A stretch of DNA of 64,000 bases from Nocardioides sp. GY 10127 (GCF_004919085.1 NZ_STGL01000001.1:1-64000), one strand, 5' to 3'. Shown: positions 1 to 13,561, counted from the first letter of the stretch. The notes: a model not told the origin generated them from the letters alone. Program-made: numbers and translations.

Positions 1-31
1 CCGGTACTAATAGGCCGAGGGCTTGTCACCA
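1..31 (+). rRNA. rrl: 23S rRNA, 3' end (partial)
   Basis: The first bases read CCGGTACTAATAGGCCGAGG, the near-universal 3' end of bacterial 23S rRNA (helix that pairs with the 5' end of the molecule). Only the last ~31 bases are in the window; the exact 3' end is approximate. It is followed by a ~198-bp spacer in which I see no tRNA, then 5S rRNA, so this is the tail of a standard 16S-23S-5S operon. Confidence 0.9.
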
Positions 32-229
32 CACTCCTACACTGCACACACAAACAAACAACCAAGACAGGTTGTGGTTGAGCGTGTTCGCGTCCACTGA
101 TTGAACAACCAGACACACTCCACGTCTGTACAGCGACTGCTGTGCGGGCGTGGACAGATATGGCCTGGTCAACACCACCCCAGGGGCCCCGACAGGGCCC
201 GAACAAGGGGTGGGGTGTTGATCGATAGA

Positions 230-347
230 GTTACGGCGGCCATAGCGAGAGGGAAACACCCGGTCCCATCCCGAACCCGGAAGTTAAGCCTCTCAGCGCC
301 GATGGTACTGCAACCGCGAGGCTGTGGGAGAGTAGGACGCCGCCGGA
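230..347 (+). rRNA. rrf: 5S ribosomal RNA
   Basis: About 118 bases beginning GTTACGGCGGCCATAGCG and ending in the complementary CGCCGCCGGAC, so the terminal helix is visible. The conserved internal segment CCCGAACCCGGAAGTTAAGC (loop B/C) and GATGGTACTGC are present. It lies downstream of the 23S end in the same orientation and is followed at once by a strong terminator, as expected of the last gene of an rRNA operon. Confidence 0.97.
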
Positions 348-357
348 CATACCCCAA

Positions 358-418
358 GCAGGACGCCTGCTGAGTAGAAGCACCAACGAGTGCTCCTCAG
401 CAGGCGCCCTGCATTTTT
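358..418 (+). terminator. rRNA operon intrinsic terminator
   Basis: A long hairpin: the left arm GCAGGACGCCTGCTGAG pairs with the right arm CTCAGCAGGCGCCCTGC (one mismatch), and the stem continues inward to AGCAC/GTGCT around a short CAACGA loop. It is followed by ATTTTT. It sits about 10 bp after the 5S gene and is the clearest rho-independent terminator in the window. Confidence 0.9.
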
Positions 419-478
419 GCGTTCCTTCTTCGCGTCGTTTTCCAGCCGCGTCCAAGGTGAGTCGTCGGCGGCCGTTGG

Positions 479-1672
479 TCAGAGCTGGCGCATGAGGATG
501 CTCGGGTTCGGCTTCGGCTGGAAGGACGTGGACTTCTCCGGGAGCGGGGCGGCTCCCTCGCTCATGGCGAGCACCCGCTCGAGGGTGAGGGGCGCCAGGA
601 GGAAGGCGACGCCGCTCTCGTCCTGGGCCTGCTGGAGGGCGGGGCCTGCCGCGTGGTGGTGCGTGAGGTCGAGGACGTCCTCGACCAGCTGCGGCAGGAG
701 GCGGTGGTGCAGGACCTGGAGGGGGAGCAGCGCCTCCTCACGGTGCTGCGTGGTCTCGGCGCGTCGAGGCGTGGTCACGATGGTGAGCGTGTCGGTGCCG
801 TCGGTGGCGACGATGGTCTCCGGCCCGAGCCGGGCCAGCCAGGTCCCGTCGTGCCGGTGGGTGGGGTAGCCGAGACCGTCGGCCGCGCGTTGCAGGGCGC
901 CCAGGCTGAGTCCGGCGGCGAACCGGTGGATGGGGCCGAGTGCCAGGGGGGTGTCGTCCTGGTCGATGAGCATGGCGAGTCCGGAGGTGGTCCGTGGCTC
1001 GGTGTGCCGGGCCTCCTCGAGGTAGGCCGCGTAGCGGTGGTGGCCGTCGGCGAGGAGCGCACGACCGAGGGCGAGCTGTTCCTGGACGGGGCGGGTCAGA
1101 TCCTGCGGGACGCGCCACAGGCGGTGGGTCTGGCCGGCACGGTCCAGGCCGTCGGTGATCGGTTCGGCCTCTCGCACGTGGGACAGCAGCGCTCTGAGCT
1201 CGGGCGTACCACGATGGACCAGGAGGATCGGTGCGGGTTGGACCCCCGTCTCGCGCATGCGTGCCGCCAGCTCACCCACCTGGTCGGGCTCGACCCCCTC
1301 GTGGGGGACGACACTGGCGTCGGTGGGGACGTCCGTGAGGTCGTCCAGGGGCAGCACACCGATGAGCCCGCGCACCAGCAGGTCGGGGGTGCCGTACTCG
1401 TGGAGCCAGAGGGCGGGCTGGTCGTCGCGGACGAGGTGACCGCGGCGCTGCCACTGGGCGAGGCGCTCGGCCACCCGTCGGTACGGGCGGGCGAAGGCTC
1501 GGGCCGCGGCCGGGTCCGCGACGTGGGCCACGGCCATCCGCGTGGCGACGAAGGGGTCGAGGCGCAGGGGACCGGCCACACCGGGCACGCGGTTCCCGCG
1601 TCCGTCGCCGCGGACCGCCGGGGTCGGCTCGGCCGTGGTGGCCGTCCCCGAGGGGGTAGTCCGGTCCTGCAT
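479..1672 (-). CDS. DUF1015 family protein
   Basis: 397 residues, in the usual size range of DUF1015 proteins (Pfam family of unknown function, common in actinobacteria and anaerobes). The diagnostic HHRY motif is seen in LLADGHHRYAAYLEE, and the N-terminal part has the typical VATRMAVAHVADP / RPYRRVAERLAQW pattern. The start is the ATG nearest the HAD gene. It reads away from the HAD gene at 1816 and towards the rRNA terminator, with its stop at 479, so it is probably monocistronic. No catalytic role is established for the family, so none is assigned. Confidence 0.85.
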   Translation of the reverse strand: MQDRTTPSGTATTAEPTPAVRGDGRGNRVPGVAGPLRLDPFVATRMAVAHVADPAAARAFARPYRRVAERLAQWQRRGHLVRDDQPALWLHEYGTPDLLVRGLIGVLPLDDLTDVPTDASVVPHEGVEPDQVGELAARMRETGVQPAPILLVHRGTPELRALLSHVREAEPITDGLDRAGQTHRLWRVPQDLTRPVQEQLALGRALLADGHHRYAAYLEEARHTEPRTTSGLAMLIDQDDTPLALGPIHRFAAGLSLGALQRAADGLGYPTHRHDGTWLARLGPETIVATDGTDTLTIVTTPRRAETTQHREEALLPLQVLHHRLLPQLVEDVLDLTHHHAAGPALQQAQDESGVAFLLAPLTLERVLAMSEGAAPLPEKSTSFQPKPNPSILMRQL

Positions 1673-1815
1673 CCGTCCATCGTAGGCTCGCGGCGAGCAG
1701 TGTCACCGCCTCCGGCCGGCGATCGTTGCGCCGTGCGGCACGTGACGTCGGCGAACGGTCCTGGCCGCGTGAGTCCCGAGACCTGCTGACACCCCCGTCC
1801 ACCGAAAGGACCCCC

Positions 1816-2826
1816 ATGCTCGCGAGCACCTCGCGTCCCCTCTGCGAGGAGCACGACCTCGCCATGTTCGACCTGGACGGCGTCATCTACGTGGGCGGGC
1901 ACGCGGTCGAGCACGCCCCCGAGTCGGTGGCCTCGGCGCGGGAGACCGGGATGCGGGTCGCGTTCGTCACGAACAACGCCTCGCGCCCGCCGAGCACGGT
2001 GGCCGACCACCTCACCGACATCGGGGTCCCGGCGCGGGTGGACGACGTCGTGACGTCCTCCCAGGCGGCCGCCCGGGTGCTCCGGGACCGTCTGGGCGCA
2101 GGGGCTCGGGTCGTGGCGCTCGGGACCACGGGCCTGCTGGAGGCGCTGGACGCCGAGGGTCTGGTGGCAGTCGGGCCGGACGACGAGGCAGAGGCGCTGG
2201 TGACGGGCTATGCGCCCGACCTGCCGTGGAAGGACCTGATGCGGGGGTCCGTCCGCGTCCGGGACGGCCTGTTCTGGGTCGCCACGAACACCGACATGAC
2301 GATCCCGACCCCGTACGGGGTCGCTCCCGGCCACGGCGTCCTGGTGGAGATGATGCGGCGCTTCACCGGCGTCGAGCCGGTCGTCGGCGGGAAGCCGGCG
2401 CCGCCGCTGCTGGAGGAGACCATCCGACGCGTGGGCGGCGAACGTCCCCTCATGGTCGGCGACCGCATCGACACCGACATCGAGGGCGGGATCGCCGTGG
2501 GCGTGCCGACGCTCCTCGTGCTCACGGGGGTCTCCGGCCTGGAGGAGCTCGTGGGGACCGCGCCCGAGCACCGACCCAGCTACGTCTCGCCGGACCTCCG
2601 CGGGCTGCTCGTCGAGCACCCGGAGGTGTCCGTGGACGGTGGCTCCGCGACGTGCGGCGGCTGGACCGCGTCCCTCGACGAGGAGAACGGTCCCCGCGTC
2701 CTGGTCGACGGCTCGGGCGACGCCCAGGCCTGGTGGCGCGCGGTGCTGTCGGTGGCGTGGCGGCACCTGGACGCGACGGGCGAGCCCGTGGGCATCGACG
2801 GCCTGAACCCTCCCGAGGCGGACTGA
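1816..2826 (+). CDS. HAD-IIA family sugar-phosphatase-like hydrolase
   Basis: 336 residues. HAD motif I is FDLDGVIYVG near the N-terminus (nucleophile Asp and acid/base Asp), motif II is the FVTNNASRPP segment, and motif III/IV is KPAPPLLEETIRR followed by MVGDRIDTDIEGG. This is the NagD/4-nitrophenylphosphatase-like IIA subclass with a C2 cap. I chose the ATG at 1816 because AAAGGA precedes it and the HAD core starts soon after; an upstream in-frame start at 1726 has no such site. It heads the same-strand run leading to tlyA, a conserved actinobacterial arrangement (Rv1692-like). The substrate is unknown, probably a phosphorylated sugar or glycolate-type metabolite. Confidence 0.88.
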   Translation: MLASTSRPLCEEHDLAMFDLDGVIYVGGHAVEHAPESVASARETGMRVAFVTNNASRPPSTVADHLTDIGVPARVDDVVTSSQAAARVLRDRLGAGARVVALGTTGLLEALDAEGLVAVGPDDEAEALVTGYAPDLPWKDLMRGSVRVRDGLFWVATNTDMTIPTPYGVAPGHGVLVEMMRRFTGVEPVVGGKPAPPLLEETIRRVGGERPLMVGDRIDTDIEGGIAVGVPTLLVLTGVSGLEELVGTAPEHRPSYVSPDLRGLLVEHPEVSVDGGSATCGGWTASLDEENGPRVLVDGSGDAQAWWRAVLSVAWRHLDATGEPVGIDGLNPPEAD

Positions 2827-2860
2827 GGCCCTGTCGGTCGTGACGGATAGTCTCCCGTCC

Positions 2861-3130
2861 ATGAGCAGCACGCCCCCGGAGCAGGCCCCGGACGCGGTCG
2901 ACCTCCCGGAGGCCCCGGTCACGGGCGTCGCGTCGGTCGACGCCGTGCTCGTCGACGTCTCCGCACTGGGGCGCCTGGACCCCGAGACCGGTGAGCTGCC
3001 CGACGTCGCGGACCACGTGGGGGTCTTCGAGTCGGCGCACAGCCGACTGCGACGCGCCCTCGACGCCGACCCCGACGCGCCGGTGTGGACGGGGCCGCGT
3101 CCCGACGTCACCGCGGCGACGGAGGGCTGA
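2861..3130 (+). CDS. small conserved-position protein between HAD phosphatase and TlyA
   Basis: 89 residues from ATG 2861 (an upstream in-frame GTG at 2840 is also possible). It is acidic and alanine/proline/aspartate-rich, with a central segment GRLDPETGELPDVADHVGVF and a basic helix ESAHSRLRRALD; no membrane segment or known motif is visible. A short uncharacterised gene at this exact place is also seen in mycobacteria between the phosphatase and tlyA genes, which argues that it is real. It ends 5 bp before tlyA, suggesting co-translation. Function unknown. Confidence 0.7.
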   Translation: MSSTPPEQAPDAVDLPEAPVTGVASVDAVLVDVSALGRLDPETGELPDVADHVGVFESAHSRLRRALDADPDAPVWTGPRPDVTAATEG

Positions 3131-3134
3131 TCGC

Positions 3135-3974
3135 GTGCCTCCTCGTCGTCTCCGGCTCGACGCCGAGCTCGTCCGGCGCCGGCTCGCGCGGTCCCGCGAG
3201 CACGCCAGCGAGCTGATTGCCGCGGGCCGCGTCACCGTGCAGGGCGTGCGCGCCACCAAGCCGGCCACGGCCATCACCACCGACGTCGCCATCGTCGTCC
3301 GCGAGGACGAGGACCGACCCGACTACGTCTCCCGCGGCGGCCACAAGCTGGCCGGTGCGCTCAGGGCCTTCGCCTCGGGCGGACTCACGGCCCAGGGCCG
3401 ACGCTGCCTGGACGCCGGTGCCTCGACCGGGGGCTTCACCGACGTCCTCCTGCGCGCCGGCGCCGCCGAGGTCGTGGCCGTGGACGTGGGCTACGGGCAG
3501 CTGGCCTGGCAGCTCCAGCAGGACGAGCGCGTGCACGTCCACGACCGGACGAACATCCGCGAGCTCACCACCGAGCTGATCGGCGGACCCGTCGACCTCG
3601 TCGTGGGGGACCTCTCCTTCATCTCCCTCACGCTCGTGCTCGACGCGCTGGTCTCCGTCACCCGGCCCGAGGGCGACCTCGCGCTCATGGTGAAGCCGCA
3701 GTTCGAGGTCGGCAAGGACAGGGTCGGCAAGGGCGGGGTCGTGCGCGACCCCGACCTGCGCGCGGAGGCCGTGCTCACGGTCGCCGCGGCCGCAGCGTCG
3801 CGCGGGTGGGGCACCGTCGGCGCGACCACGAGCCCGCTGCCGGGGCCGTCCGGCAACGTCGAGTTCTTCCTCTGGCTGCGCAGGGACGCCGGCGCGGTCG
3901 ACGAGGACGCCGTCCACAGGCTCGTCCGGGGGGAGGACCCCTGGGCAGCCGAGGATGAGAGGGTGGAGTCGTGA
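3135..3974 (+). CDS. tlyA: TlyA family 16S/23S rRNA 2'-O-methyltransferase (hemolysin A)
   Basis: 279 residues from GTG 3135. The N-terminal S4 RNA-binding domain (RLDAELVRRRLARSREHASE, then AGRVTVQGV) is followed by an FtsJ-like SAM methyltransferase domain. The glycine-rich SAM motif is CLDAGASTGGFTDVLL, with the conserved SRGGHKLAGAL linker before it, then VVGDLSFISL and MVKPQFEVG. The family methylates C1409 of 16S and C1920 of 23S rRNA; its loss gives capreomycin/viomycin resistance in mycobacteria. The last codons overlap nadK by 4 bp (GTGA), so the two are translationally coupled. Confidence 0.95.
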   Translation: MPPRRLRLDAELVRRRLARSREHASELIAAGRVTVQGVRATKPATAITTDVAIVVREDEDRPDYVSRGGHKLAGALRAFASGGLTAQGRRCLDAGASTGGFTDVLLRAGAAEVVAVDVGYGQLAWQLQQDERVHVHDRTNIRELTTELIGGPVDLVVGDLSFISLTLVLDALVSVTRPEGDLALMVKPQFEVGKDRVGKGGVVRDPDLRAEAVLTVAAAAASRGWGTVGATTSPLPGPSGNVEFFLWLRRDAGAVDEDAVHRLVRGEDPWAAEDERVES

Positions 3975-4918
3975 CCGAGCACCCCCTGGAGGACCGACGC
4001 GTCCTGCTCCTCACGCACACCGGTCGCGAGGCGGCCTGCGAGGTCGCGCGCGAGGTGATGGCCGGCCTCACCGGCCAGGGCCTCCGCGTACGGGTGCCGG
4101 CCTCCGAGGCCGCGGACATGGGGCTCGAGCCCGGCTCGGCCGCGCCGCTGGTCGAGGTGGCCGCGGACGCGTCGCGCGCCGGCGAGGGCTGCGAGCTCGC
4201 ACTCGTCATCGGCGGCGACGGCACGATCCTGCGGGCGGCCGAGATCGCCCTGCCGACGGGCACCCCGATCCTCGGCGTGAACCTCGGGCACGTCGGCTTC
4301 CTGGCCGAGGCCGAGCACGACCACGTCGCCGCGACGCTCCAGGCGGTGGTCGACCGCGCGTACGCGGTCGAGGACCGGATGACCCTCGACGTCCGCGTCT
4401 ACCAGGACGGGACGCTCGTCCGGTCCACGTTCGCCCTCAACGAGGCGTCCGTGGAGAAGGCCGCCCGCGAGCGGATGCTCGAGGTCGTCGCCGAGGTCGA
4501 CGGGCGCCCCCTGTCCCGCTGGGGCTGCGACGGGGTCGTGTGCGCGACGCCGACCGGTTCCACCGCCTACAACTTCAGCGCGGGCGGCCCCGTCGTGTGG
4601 CCCGACGTCGACGCGCTGCTCATGGTCCCGATCAGCGCGCACGCGCTCTTCGCCCGGCCGCTCGTGGTCTCGCCGGAGTCCGTGCTGGCCGTCGAGGTGC
4701 TCCCGGGTGCTCAGTCCGCCGGCGTCCTGTGGGCAGACGGGCGTCGGGCGATCGAGCTGCCGCCGGGTGCCCGCATCGAGGTGCGCCGCGGCCCGAGCCC
4801 GGTCCGGCTCGCGCGGCTGCACGAGGCGCCGTTCACCGACCGACTCGTGGCCAAGTTCGGCCTGCCCGTGGAGGGCTGGCGGGGCCGCGCGGAACGACTG
4901 CAGCGAGGGGAGCGCTAG
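3971..4918 (+). CDS. nadK: NAD kinase
   Basis: 315 residues. It phosphorylates NAD to NADP using ATP or polyphosphate. The GGDGT motif (IGGDGTILRAAE, about residues 78-90) and the NLGHVGFLAE motif are both present, as is the NE/D motif around FALNEASVEK and the C-terminal GDGVVCATPTGSTAYNFSAG-like conserved region (GCDGVVCATPTGSTAY). Length fits actinobacterial NadK. The start overlaps the tlyA stop by 4 bp, and the stop codon abuts the recN start codon directly. Confidence 0.96.
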   Translation: MTEHPLEDRRVLLLTHTGREAACEVAREVMAGLTGQGLRVRVPASEAADMGLEPGSAAPLVEVAADASRAGEGCELALVIGGDGTILRAAEIALPTGTPILGVNLGHVGFLAEAEHDHVAATLQAVVDRAYAVEDRMTLDVRVYQDGTLVRSTFALNEASVEKAARERMLEVVAEVDGRPLSRWGCDGVVCATPTGSTAYNFSAGGPVVWPDVDALLMVPISAHALFARPLVVSPESVLAVEVLPGAQSAGVLWADGRRAIELPPGARIEVRRGPSPVRLARLHEAPFTDRLVAKFGLPVEGWRGRAERLQRGER

Positions 4919-6688
4919 GTGATCGAGGAGATCCGCATCGCCGACCTGGGCGTCATCGACTCCTCCACCCTCGAGCTGGGCCCCGGTCTCACGGTGCTCA
5001 CCGGTGAGACGGGTGCGGGCAAGACGATGGTGGTGACCGCGCTCGGGCTGCTGCTCGGTGCCCGCGGCGACTCCGGCGCGGTCCGTTCCGGCGCGTCCCG
5101 GGCCCGGGTCGAGGGGCTCGTCCGGGTGGACGGCCTCGGGGCGGGGGCCGCGTCGTTCGCCCGGGGCGTCGAGGACGCGGGCGGCGAGGTCGAGGACGGC
5201 CAGGTCGTGCTCGCCCGCAACATCTCCGCCGAGGGCCGTTCGCGGGCGTTCGTCGGCGGCGCGGCTGTCCCGGCGTCCACCCTGGGCGAGCTCACGGAGC
5301 CGCTGGTGGCGGTTCACGGGCAGTCCGACCAGCACCGCCTCCTGCGCCCCCGCGCGCAGCGCGAGGCCCTGGACCGCTTCGGCGGGCCCAAGGTCGCCCG
5401 CCTGGCGGCGCGGTGGGCAGAGGACTTCGACGCGCTGCGGGCCACCGAGGAGGAGCTCGTCGAGCTGGTCGAGGCCGCGCGCGAGCGCGCCCGCGAGGCC
5501 GACCTGCTGCGCTTCGGGCTCGACGAGATCGAGGCCGTGGACCCGCAGCCGGGGGAGGACGAGCAGCTGGCCGCGGACGAGACGCGGCTCGGCTTCGCCG
5601 ACACGCTGCGCACCGCGGCCGAGTCGGCGCGCGAGGCGCTCTCCAGCGAGGAGGGCCGCCCGGACGCCCTGGGCGCGGTGGCCGCCGCGCGCACGAGCCT
5701 GGAGGGCGTGCGGGAGCACGACCCCGAGGCGGCGGCCCTGGCCGACCGGGTCGCGGAGGTGTCCTACCTGCTCGGCGACGTCGCCGCGGACGTCGCCTCC
5801 TACGCCTCCGGGGTCGAGACCGACCCCGCGCGGCTGGCCGGGGTCTCCGAGCGTCGCGCCGCCCTGACCGCCCTCACCCGCAAGTACGGGGAGACCGTCG
5901 AGGAGGTGCTCGAGTGGTCCCGCCGGAGCGCCCAGCGGCTCCTGGAGCTCGACGGCACCGACGAGCGCATCGAGGCGCTGCGCGCCGAGCGGGCCCGGCG
6001 GCGCGAGGCCCTCGCCGAGACCGGGGCGGCGCTCACCGCGGCCCGCGAGTCCGCCGGCACGCGCCTGGGCAAGGCGGTGACCGCCGAGCTCGGCGGGCTC
6101 GCCATGCCGCACGCCCGGCTCACCGTCGCCGTCACGCGGCACGAGGCCGCCGCACCGGCCGACCCCGAGGCCGCCGGGGCCCCGCTGCGCGTGGGGGACG
6201 CCTGGTTCCGGTTCGCCCGCTCCGGCCTCGACGAGGTCGAGCTGCTGCTGGCCGCCAACACCGGCAGCGAACCGCGGCCGCTGGGCAAGGGCGCCTCCGG
6301 GGGCGAGCTCTCCCGCGTCATGCTCGGGCTCGAGGTGGCTCTGGCCGGCACCAACCCCGTCCCGACCTTCGTCTTCGACGAGGTGGACGCCGGCGTCGGC
6401 GGTGCGGCTGCCGTCGAGATCGGCAAGCGCCTGGCCGCCCTGGCCCGCGAGGCCCAGGTCCTCGTCGTCACCCACCTGCCGCAGGTCGCCGCGTTCGCGG
6501 ACCGGCACGTCGTCGTCCGCAAGGCCCACGACGGCTCGGTGACGAGCTCCGGCCTCACGCTGCTGTCCGAGGACGCGCGCGAGGAGGAGCTGTCGCGGAT
6601 GATGGCGGGGCTCGAGGGCTCCGACACCGCCCTGGCCCACGCCCGCGAGCTGCTGGAGGTCGCGCGCGCCGAGCGCGCGGGCGCCTGA
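4919..6688 (+). CDS. recN: DNA repair protein RecN
   Basis: 589 residues, GTG start placed directly after the nadK stop. An SMC-like ATPase for double-strand break repair. Walker A GETGAGKT lies near residues 29-36, a long alpha-helical, charged coiled-coil middle (about 150-400) follows, then the ABC signature KGASGGELSRVMLGLEVAL and Walker B FVFDEVDAGVGG near residue 485, ending with a D/H-loop region (VVTHLPQVAAFADRH). The family cohesin-like role in gathering broken ends is established knowledge. The nadK-recN pairing is conserved in actinobacteria. Confidence 0.96.
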   Translation: MIEEIRIADLGVIDSSTLELGPGLTVLTGETGAGKTMVVTALGLLLGARGDSGAVRSGASRARVEGLVRVDGLGAGAASFARGVEDAGGEVEDGQVVLARNISAEGRSRAFVGGAAVPASTLGELTEPLVAVHGQSDQHRLLRPRAQREALDRFGGPKVARLAARWAEDFDALRATEEELVELVEAARERAREADLLRFGLDEIEAVDPQPGEDEQLAADETRLGFADTLRTAAESAREALSSEEGRPDALGAVAAARTSLEGVREHDPEAAALADRVAEVSYLLGDVAADVASYASGVETDPARLAGVSERRAALTALTRKYGETVEEVLEWSRRSAQRLLELDGTDERIEALRAERARRREALAETGAALTAARESAGTRLGKAVTAELGGLAMPHARLTVAVTRHEAAAPADPEAAGAPLRVGDAWFRFARSGLDEVELLLAANTGSEPRPLGKGASGGELSRVMLGLEVALAGTNPVPTFVFDEVDAGVGGAAAVEIGKRLAALAREAQVLVVTHLPQVAAFADRHVVVRKAHDGSVTSSGLTLLSEDAREEELSRMMAGLEGSDTALAHARELLEVARAERAGA

Positions 6689-6829
6689 CGCTGCCCTGGC
6701 GCTGCCCTGGCCCGGCCCGCCGGCGGCGTGCGGTCACGTCCCCGGCGGGTGTCGACCGGCCCACAGGCTCAGGACACGCGCGGCCGCCTCCCGGGCAGCC
6801 GTGGGTCCGTTTGCGACAGTGGGGCGGTC

Positions 6830-8044
6830 ATGAGGATCTCGGCACGTCGACGTCAGCAAGCACTGCCGGGCCTGCGCGGTCAGGCCCGGGTGGAGCGTCG
6901 CGCCGGCGACCTCCTCGGCAGGCTCCAGCCGGGGGACGTGGTGGTCGTCGACCACACGGACCTCGACCGGGCCACGGCGGAGGGACTGGTGCGCGCGGGT
7001 GCGCTCGCCGTCCTCAACGCCGCGCCGATGATGTCCGGCAGGTACCCCAGCCAGGGGCCGCGCATCCTGGTGGACGCCGGGGTCACGGTGATCGACCGGC
7101 TGGGCGACGAGCTCCTCGCGGTCGTCCGCGACGGCTCGCCGCTGCGGCTGCTGGACGGCGTCGTCCACGTCGGCGAGGCGCACGAGCTCACCGGGCGCGT
7201 CGTCACCTCCGCGATGCTGGACGAGGAGACGCAGGAGGCCCGGTCCGGGCTCGCGGCCCAGCTCGAGACCCTCACCCACAACGCCGCGGAGTTCCTGCGC
7301 CGCGAGGAGGACCTGCTGCTGCACGGCCGCGGGCTCCCGCCGCTGGCGGTGCCGGTGCGCAGGCGGACCGTGGCCGTCGTCGTGGACGGGCCGTCCCTGG
7401 CCGACGAGCTCGCCCGCGTCCGCGACTACCTGCGCGAGCAGGAGCCGGTCGTCATCGCCGTCGGAGCCGCCGCGGTGGCCCTGCGAGGAGCCGGGATCAA
7501 GCCGGCCGTCATCGTGGTCGACCTGCGCGACGGGGAGGACCCTCCGCCCTCCGCCGTCCTCGACGACGCCAAGCAGGTGGTCGTCCTCGTCCGAGGCCCG
7601 GGCGAGCCGACCGACTTCGAGCAGCGGATGGGCCGCCGCTCCAGCCGTGTCGAGACCAGCGCCCAGGCCGAGGACGCCGCCCTCCTCCTCGCGGACGCGG
7701 GGGAGGCCGCCCTCGTCGTGGGGGTCGGCGTCCACGCCACGCTGGAGGACTTCCTGGACCGTCAGCGCGGCGGTCTCTCCAGCACCTACCTCACGCGCCT
7801 CAAGCTCGGACCCCGCCTGGTCGACGCCGAGGCGGTACCGCGCCTGTACTCCGGACGGGTGCGGCCCTGGCACCTGCTCGTCGTCATGGTCGCCGGGCTC
7901 CTCGCCCTCGTCGCGGCCGTCTCCACCACGCCCACGGGCGCGGGCTGGAGCGCCGAGTGGCAGTCGTGGGCCGTCACGGCCTGGGACTGGCTGGTCGACG
8001 GCTGGGACGCGGTGTCGTCCTGGGTCGCCTCCCTGACCGGCTGA
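6830..8044 (+). CDS. steA: SteA-like cytokinetic ring / cell-separation protein
   Basis: 404 residues from ATG 6830. The N-terminal two thirds is a soluble thiamine-pyrophosphokinase-like fold region (GDVVVVDHTDLDRATAEGL, LNAAPMMSGRYPSQGPRIL, VDGPSLADELARVRDYL, IVVDLRDGEDPP). One hydrophobic segment near the C-terminus (LLVVMVAGLLALVAAV) anchors a short tail. This matches Rv1697 and corynebacterial SteA, which with SteB controls septal hydrolase RipA. The next gene is the partner. An intergenic stretch of ~140 bp after recN suggests it has its own promoter. It was formerly annotated as a thiamine pyrophosphokinase-like protein of unknown function. Confidence 0.85.
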   Translation: MRISARRRQQALPGLRGQARVERRAGDLLGRLQPGDVVVVDHTDLDRATAEGLVRAGALAVLNAAPMMSGRYPSQGPRILVDAGVTVIDRLGDELLAVVRDGSPLRLLDGVVHVGEAHELTGRVVTSAMLDEETQEARSGLAAQLETLTHNAAEFLRREEDLLLHGRGLPPLAVPVRRRTVAVVVDGPSLADELARVRDYLREQEPVVIAVGAAAVALRGAGIKPAVIVVDLRDGEDPPPSAVLDDAKQVVVLVRGPGEPTDFEQRMGRRSSRVETSAQAEDAALLLADAGEAALVVGVGVHATLEDFLDRQRGGLSSTYLTRLKLGPRLVDAEAVPRLYSGRVRPWHLLVVMVAGLLALVAAVSTTPTGAGWSAEWQSWAVTAWDWLVDGWDAVSSWVASLTG

Positions 8045-8124
8045 CGCCAGCTCGCCCCGGCCGGCGCCCGCCCGCCCCGCCGCAGCACACCCCCACCAGC
8101 TCCACCCCGGAAGGCAGCACCCCT

Positions 8125-9003
8125 GTGATCACCTACCGCCACCACGTGGTCTCCCTCGTGGCCGTGTTCCTCGCCCTCGCCGTGGGGGTCGTGCTCGGCG
8201 GCGGTCCGCTCTCGGAGCCGGCCGACGACGCCGGCAGCAGCAGCGCCACGTCGACGGCGGCCAGCGAGCGTGACGAGGCCGCGGCGACGTACGCGGACAC
8301 GATGGCCGAGGCCTCCGAGGCGAGACTGCTGGGCAACCGCCTCGATGGGAGCACCGTCGCGATCGTCACCACGCCCGGCGTGGACGAGGACACGGTCAGC
8401 GCGCTCACGTCCGAGATCTCCGACCGAGGCGGCTCGGTGACGGCCCGCTACGACCTCCTGGACACCCTGGTGGGCGGCAGCTCGACCTCGCTGGTCGACA
8501 CGCTGGGCACCCAGCTGGTGACCCAGCTCGACGCGGGCACGGTCGACAAGAACGCCTCCAGCTACGTGCGCATCGGTCAGCTCCTCGGACTCGCGATCGC
8601 CACCACGTCCGCGCAGGGCACCGCCGCCGACACCGACACCCGCACGATCCGGGCCAGCCTGTCCGGGGCGGACCTCGCGACGTCCAGCAAGGCCTCGGCG
8701 GCCCGCGCCGGGCTGGTGCTCGTCGTCCTGGGTGACGACACCGACGCCGACGTCCTCGCCGCGATCGTCTCCGGCGTCTCCGCGATGGCCGGCGGCGTCG
8801 TGGTGGCCGGCTCCACCGCCTCGGCCACCGACGGCACCCTCGCCGGGCTGCGCGAGTCCTCGGTGGCGGACGCCGTCCCGACCGTCGACAGCGTGCAGCG
8901 CACCGCGGGACAGGTGACCGCGCTGCTGGCGCTCACGACCGCCTCCGGCGGGCAGGGTGGCGACTACGGCCCGGTCGCGGGCACCGCCGTCCCGCTGGAC
9001 TGA
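8125..9003 (+). CDS. mctB: MctB/SteB-type protein (DUF3186, copper transporter family)
   Basis: 292 residues from GTG 8125 (GGAAGG upstream). It has a single N-terminal hydrophobic helix (YRHHVVSLVAVFLALAVGVVL written in part) followed by a Ser/Ala/Thr-rich extracytoplasmic domain with a coiled-coil-prone start. M. tuberculosis MctB (Rv1698) was described as a copper-handling channel; the corynebacterial homologue is SteB, the membrane partner of SteA in cell separation. Position directly after steA favours the SteB role here; a metal role cannot be judged from sequence. No obvious His/Met metal-binding cluster is visible apart from the start-proximal HH. Confidence 0.82.
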   Translation: MITYRHHVVSLVAVFLALAVGVVLGGGPLSEPADDAGSSSATSTAASERDEAAATYADTMAEASEARLLGNRLDGSTVAIVTTPGVDEDTVSALTSEISDRGGSVTARYDLLDTLVGGSSTSLVDTLGTQLVTQLDAGTVDKNASSYVRIGQLLGLAIATTSAQGTAADTDTRTIRASLSGADLATSSKASAARAGLVLVVLGDDTDADVLAAIVSGVSAMAGGVVVAGSTASATDGTLAGLRESSVADAVPTVDSVQRTAGQVTALLALTTASGGQGGDYGPVAGTAVPLD

Positions 9004-10833
<1,830 letters not shown>

Positions 10834-10866
10834 CCCGCCGGCGGCGTGAGCCGCCCGACGGCCGAC

Positions 10867-10898
10867 AGCGCCCCGTCACCGCGAGGTGGCGGGGCGCT
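10867..10898 (+). terminator. hairpin after pyrG, probable terminator
   Basis: GCGCCCCGTCACC pairs with GGTGGCGGGGCGC around a GCGA loop (one mismatch). It lies between the convergent pyrG and pepN genes. There is no T-run, so it could be a bidirectional GC-hairpin terminator of the kind common in high-GC actinobacteria. Confidence 0.55.
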
Positions 10899-10938
10899 GG
10901 TGCGCATCGAGGGGGTGGATCGGTGCCCGCTCCTGGTC

Positions 10939-13410
<2,472 letters not shown>

Positions 13411-13561
13411 CGGTGCTCCTTCGGACGGTGGCGGGGGACGCCCCACTGGGGCGTCCGCCACGCTAGCGCTCCCCGGCGACGCCGGAGCCGACCGTGCCCG
13501 AGCGGGTGGGTCCGGGAACCGGGTCCCGGAGCCGGCGGCCGGTGCCACTAGCGTCGGGGGC

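Noticed and set aside
3491..6640. 1049-residue open frame on the minus strand
   Set aside because: Antisense shadow of nadK and recN; the Gly/Arg/Leu/Pro-rich reading has no motif and results from GC-rich codons.
5413..8124. Upstream part of the 1196-residue plus-strand frame that ends at 9003
   Set aside because: Out-of-frame reading through recN and steA; only the part from 8125 (MctB/SteB-like) is a real gene.
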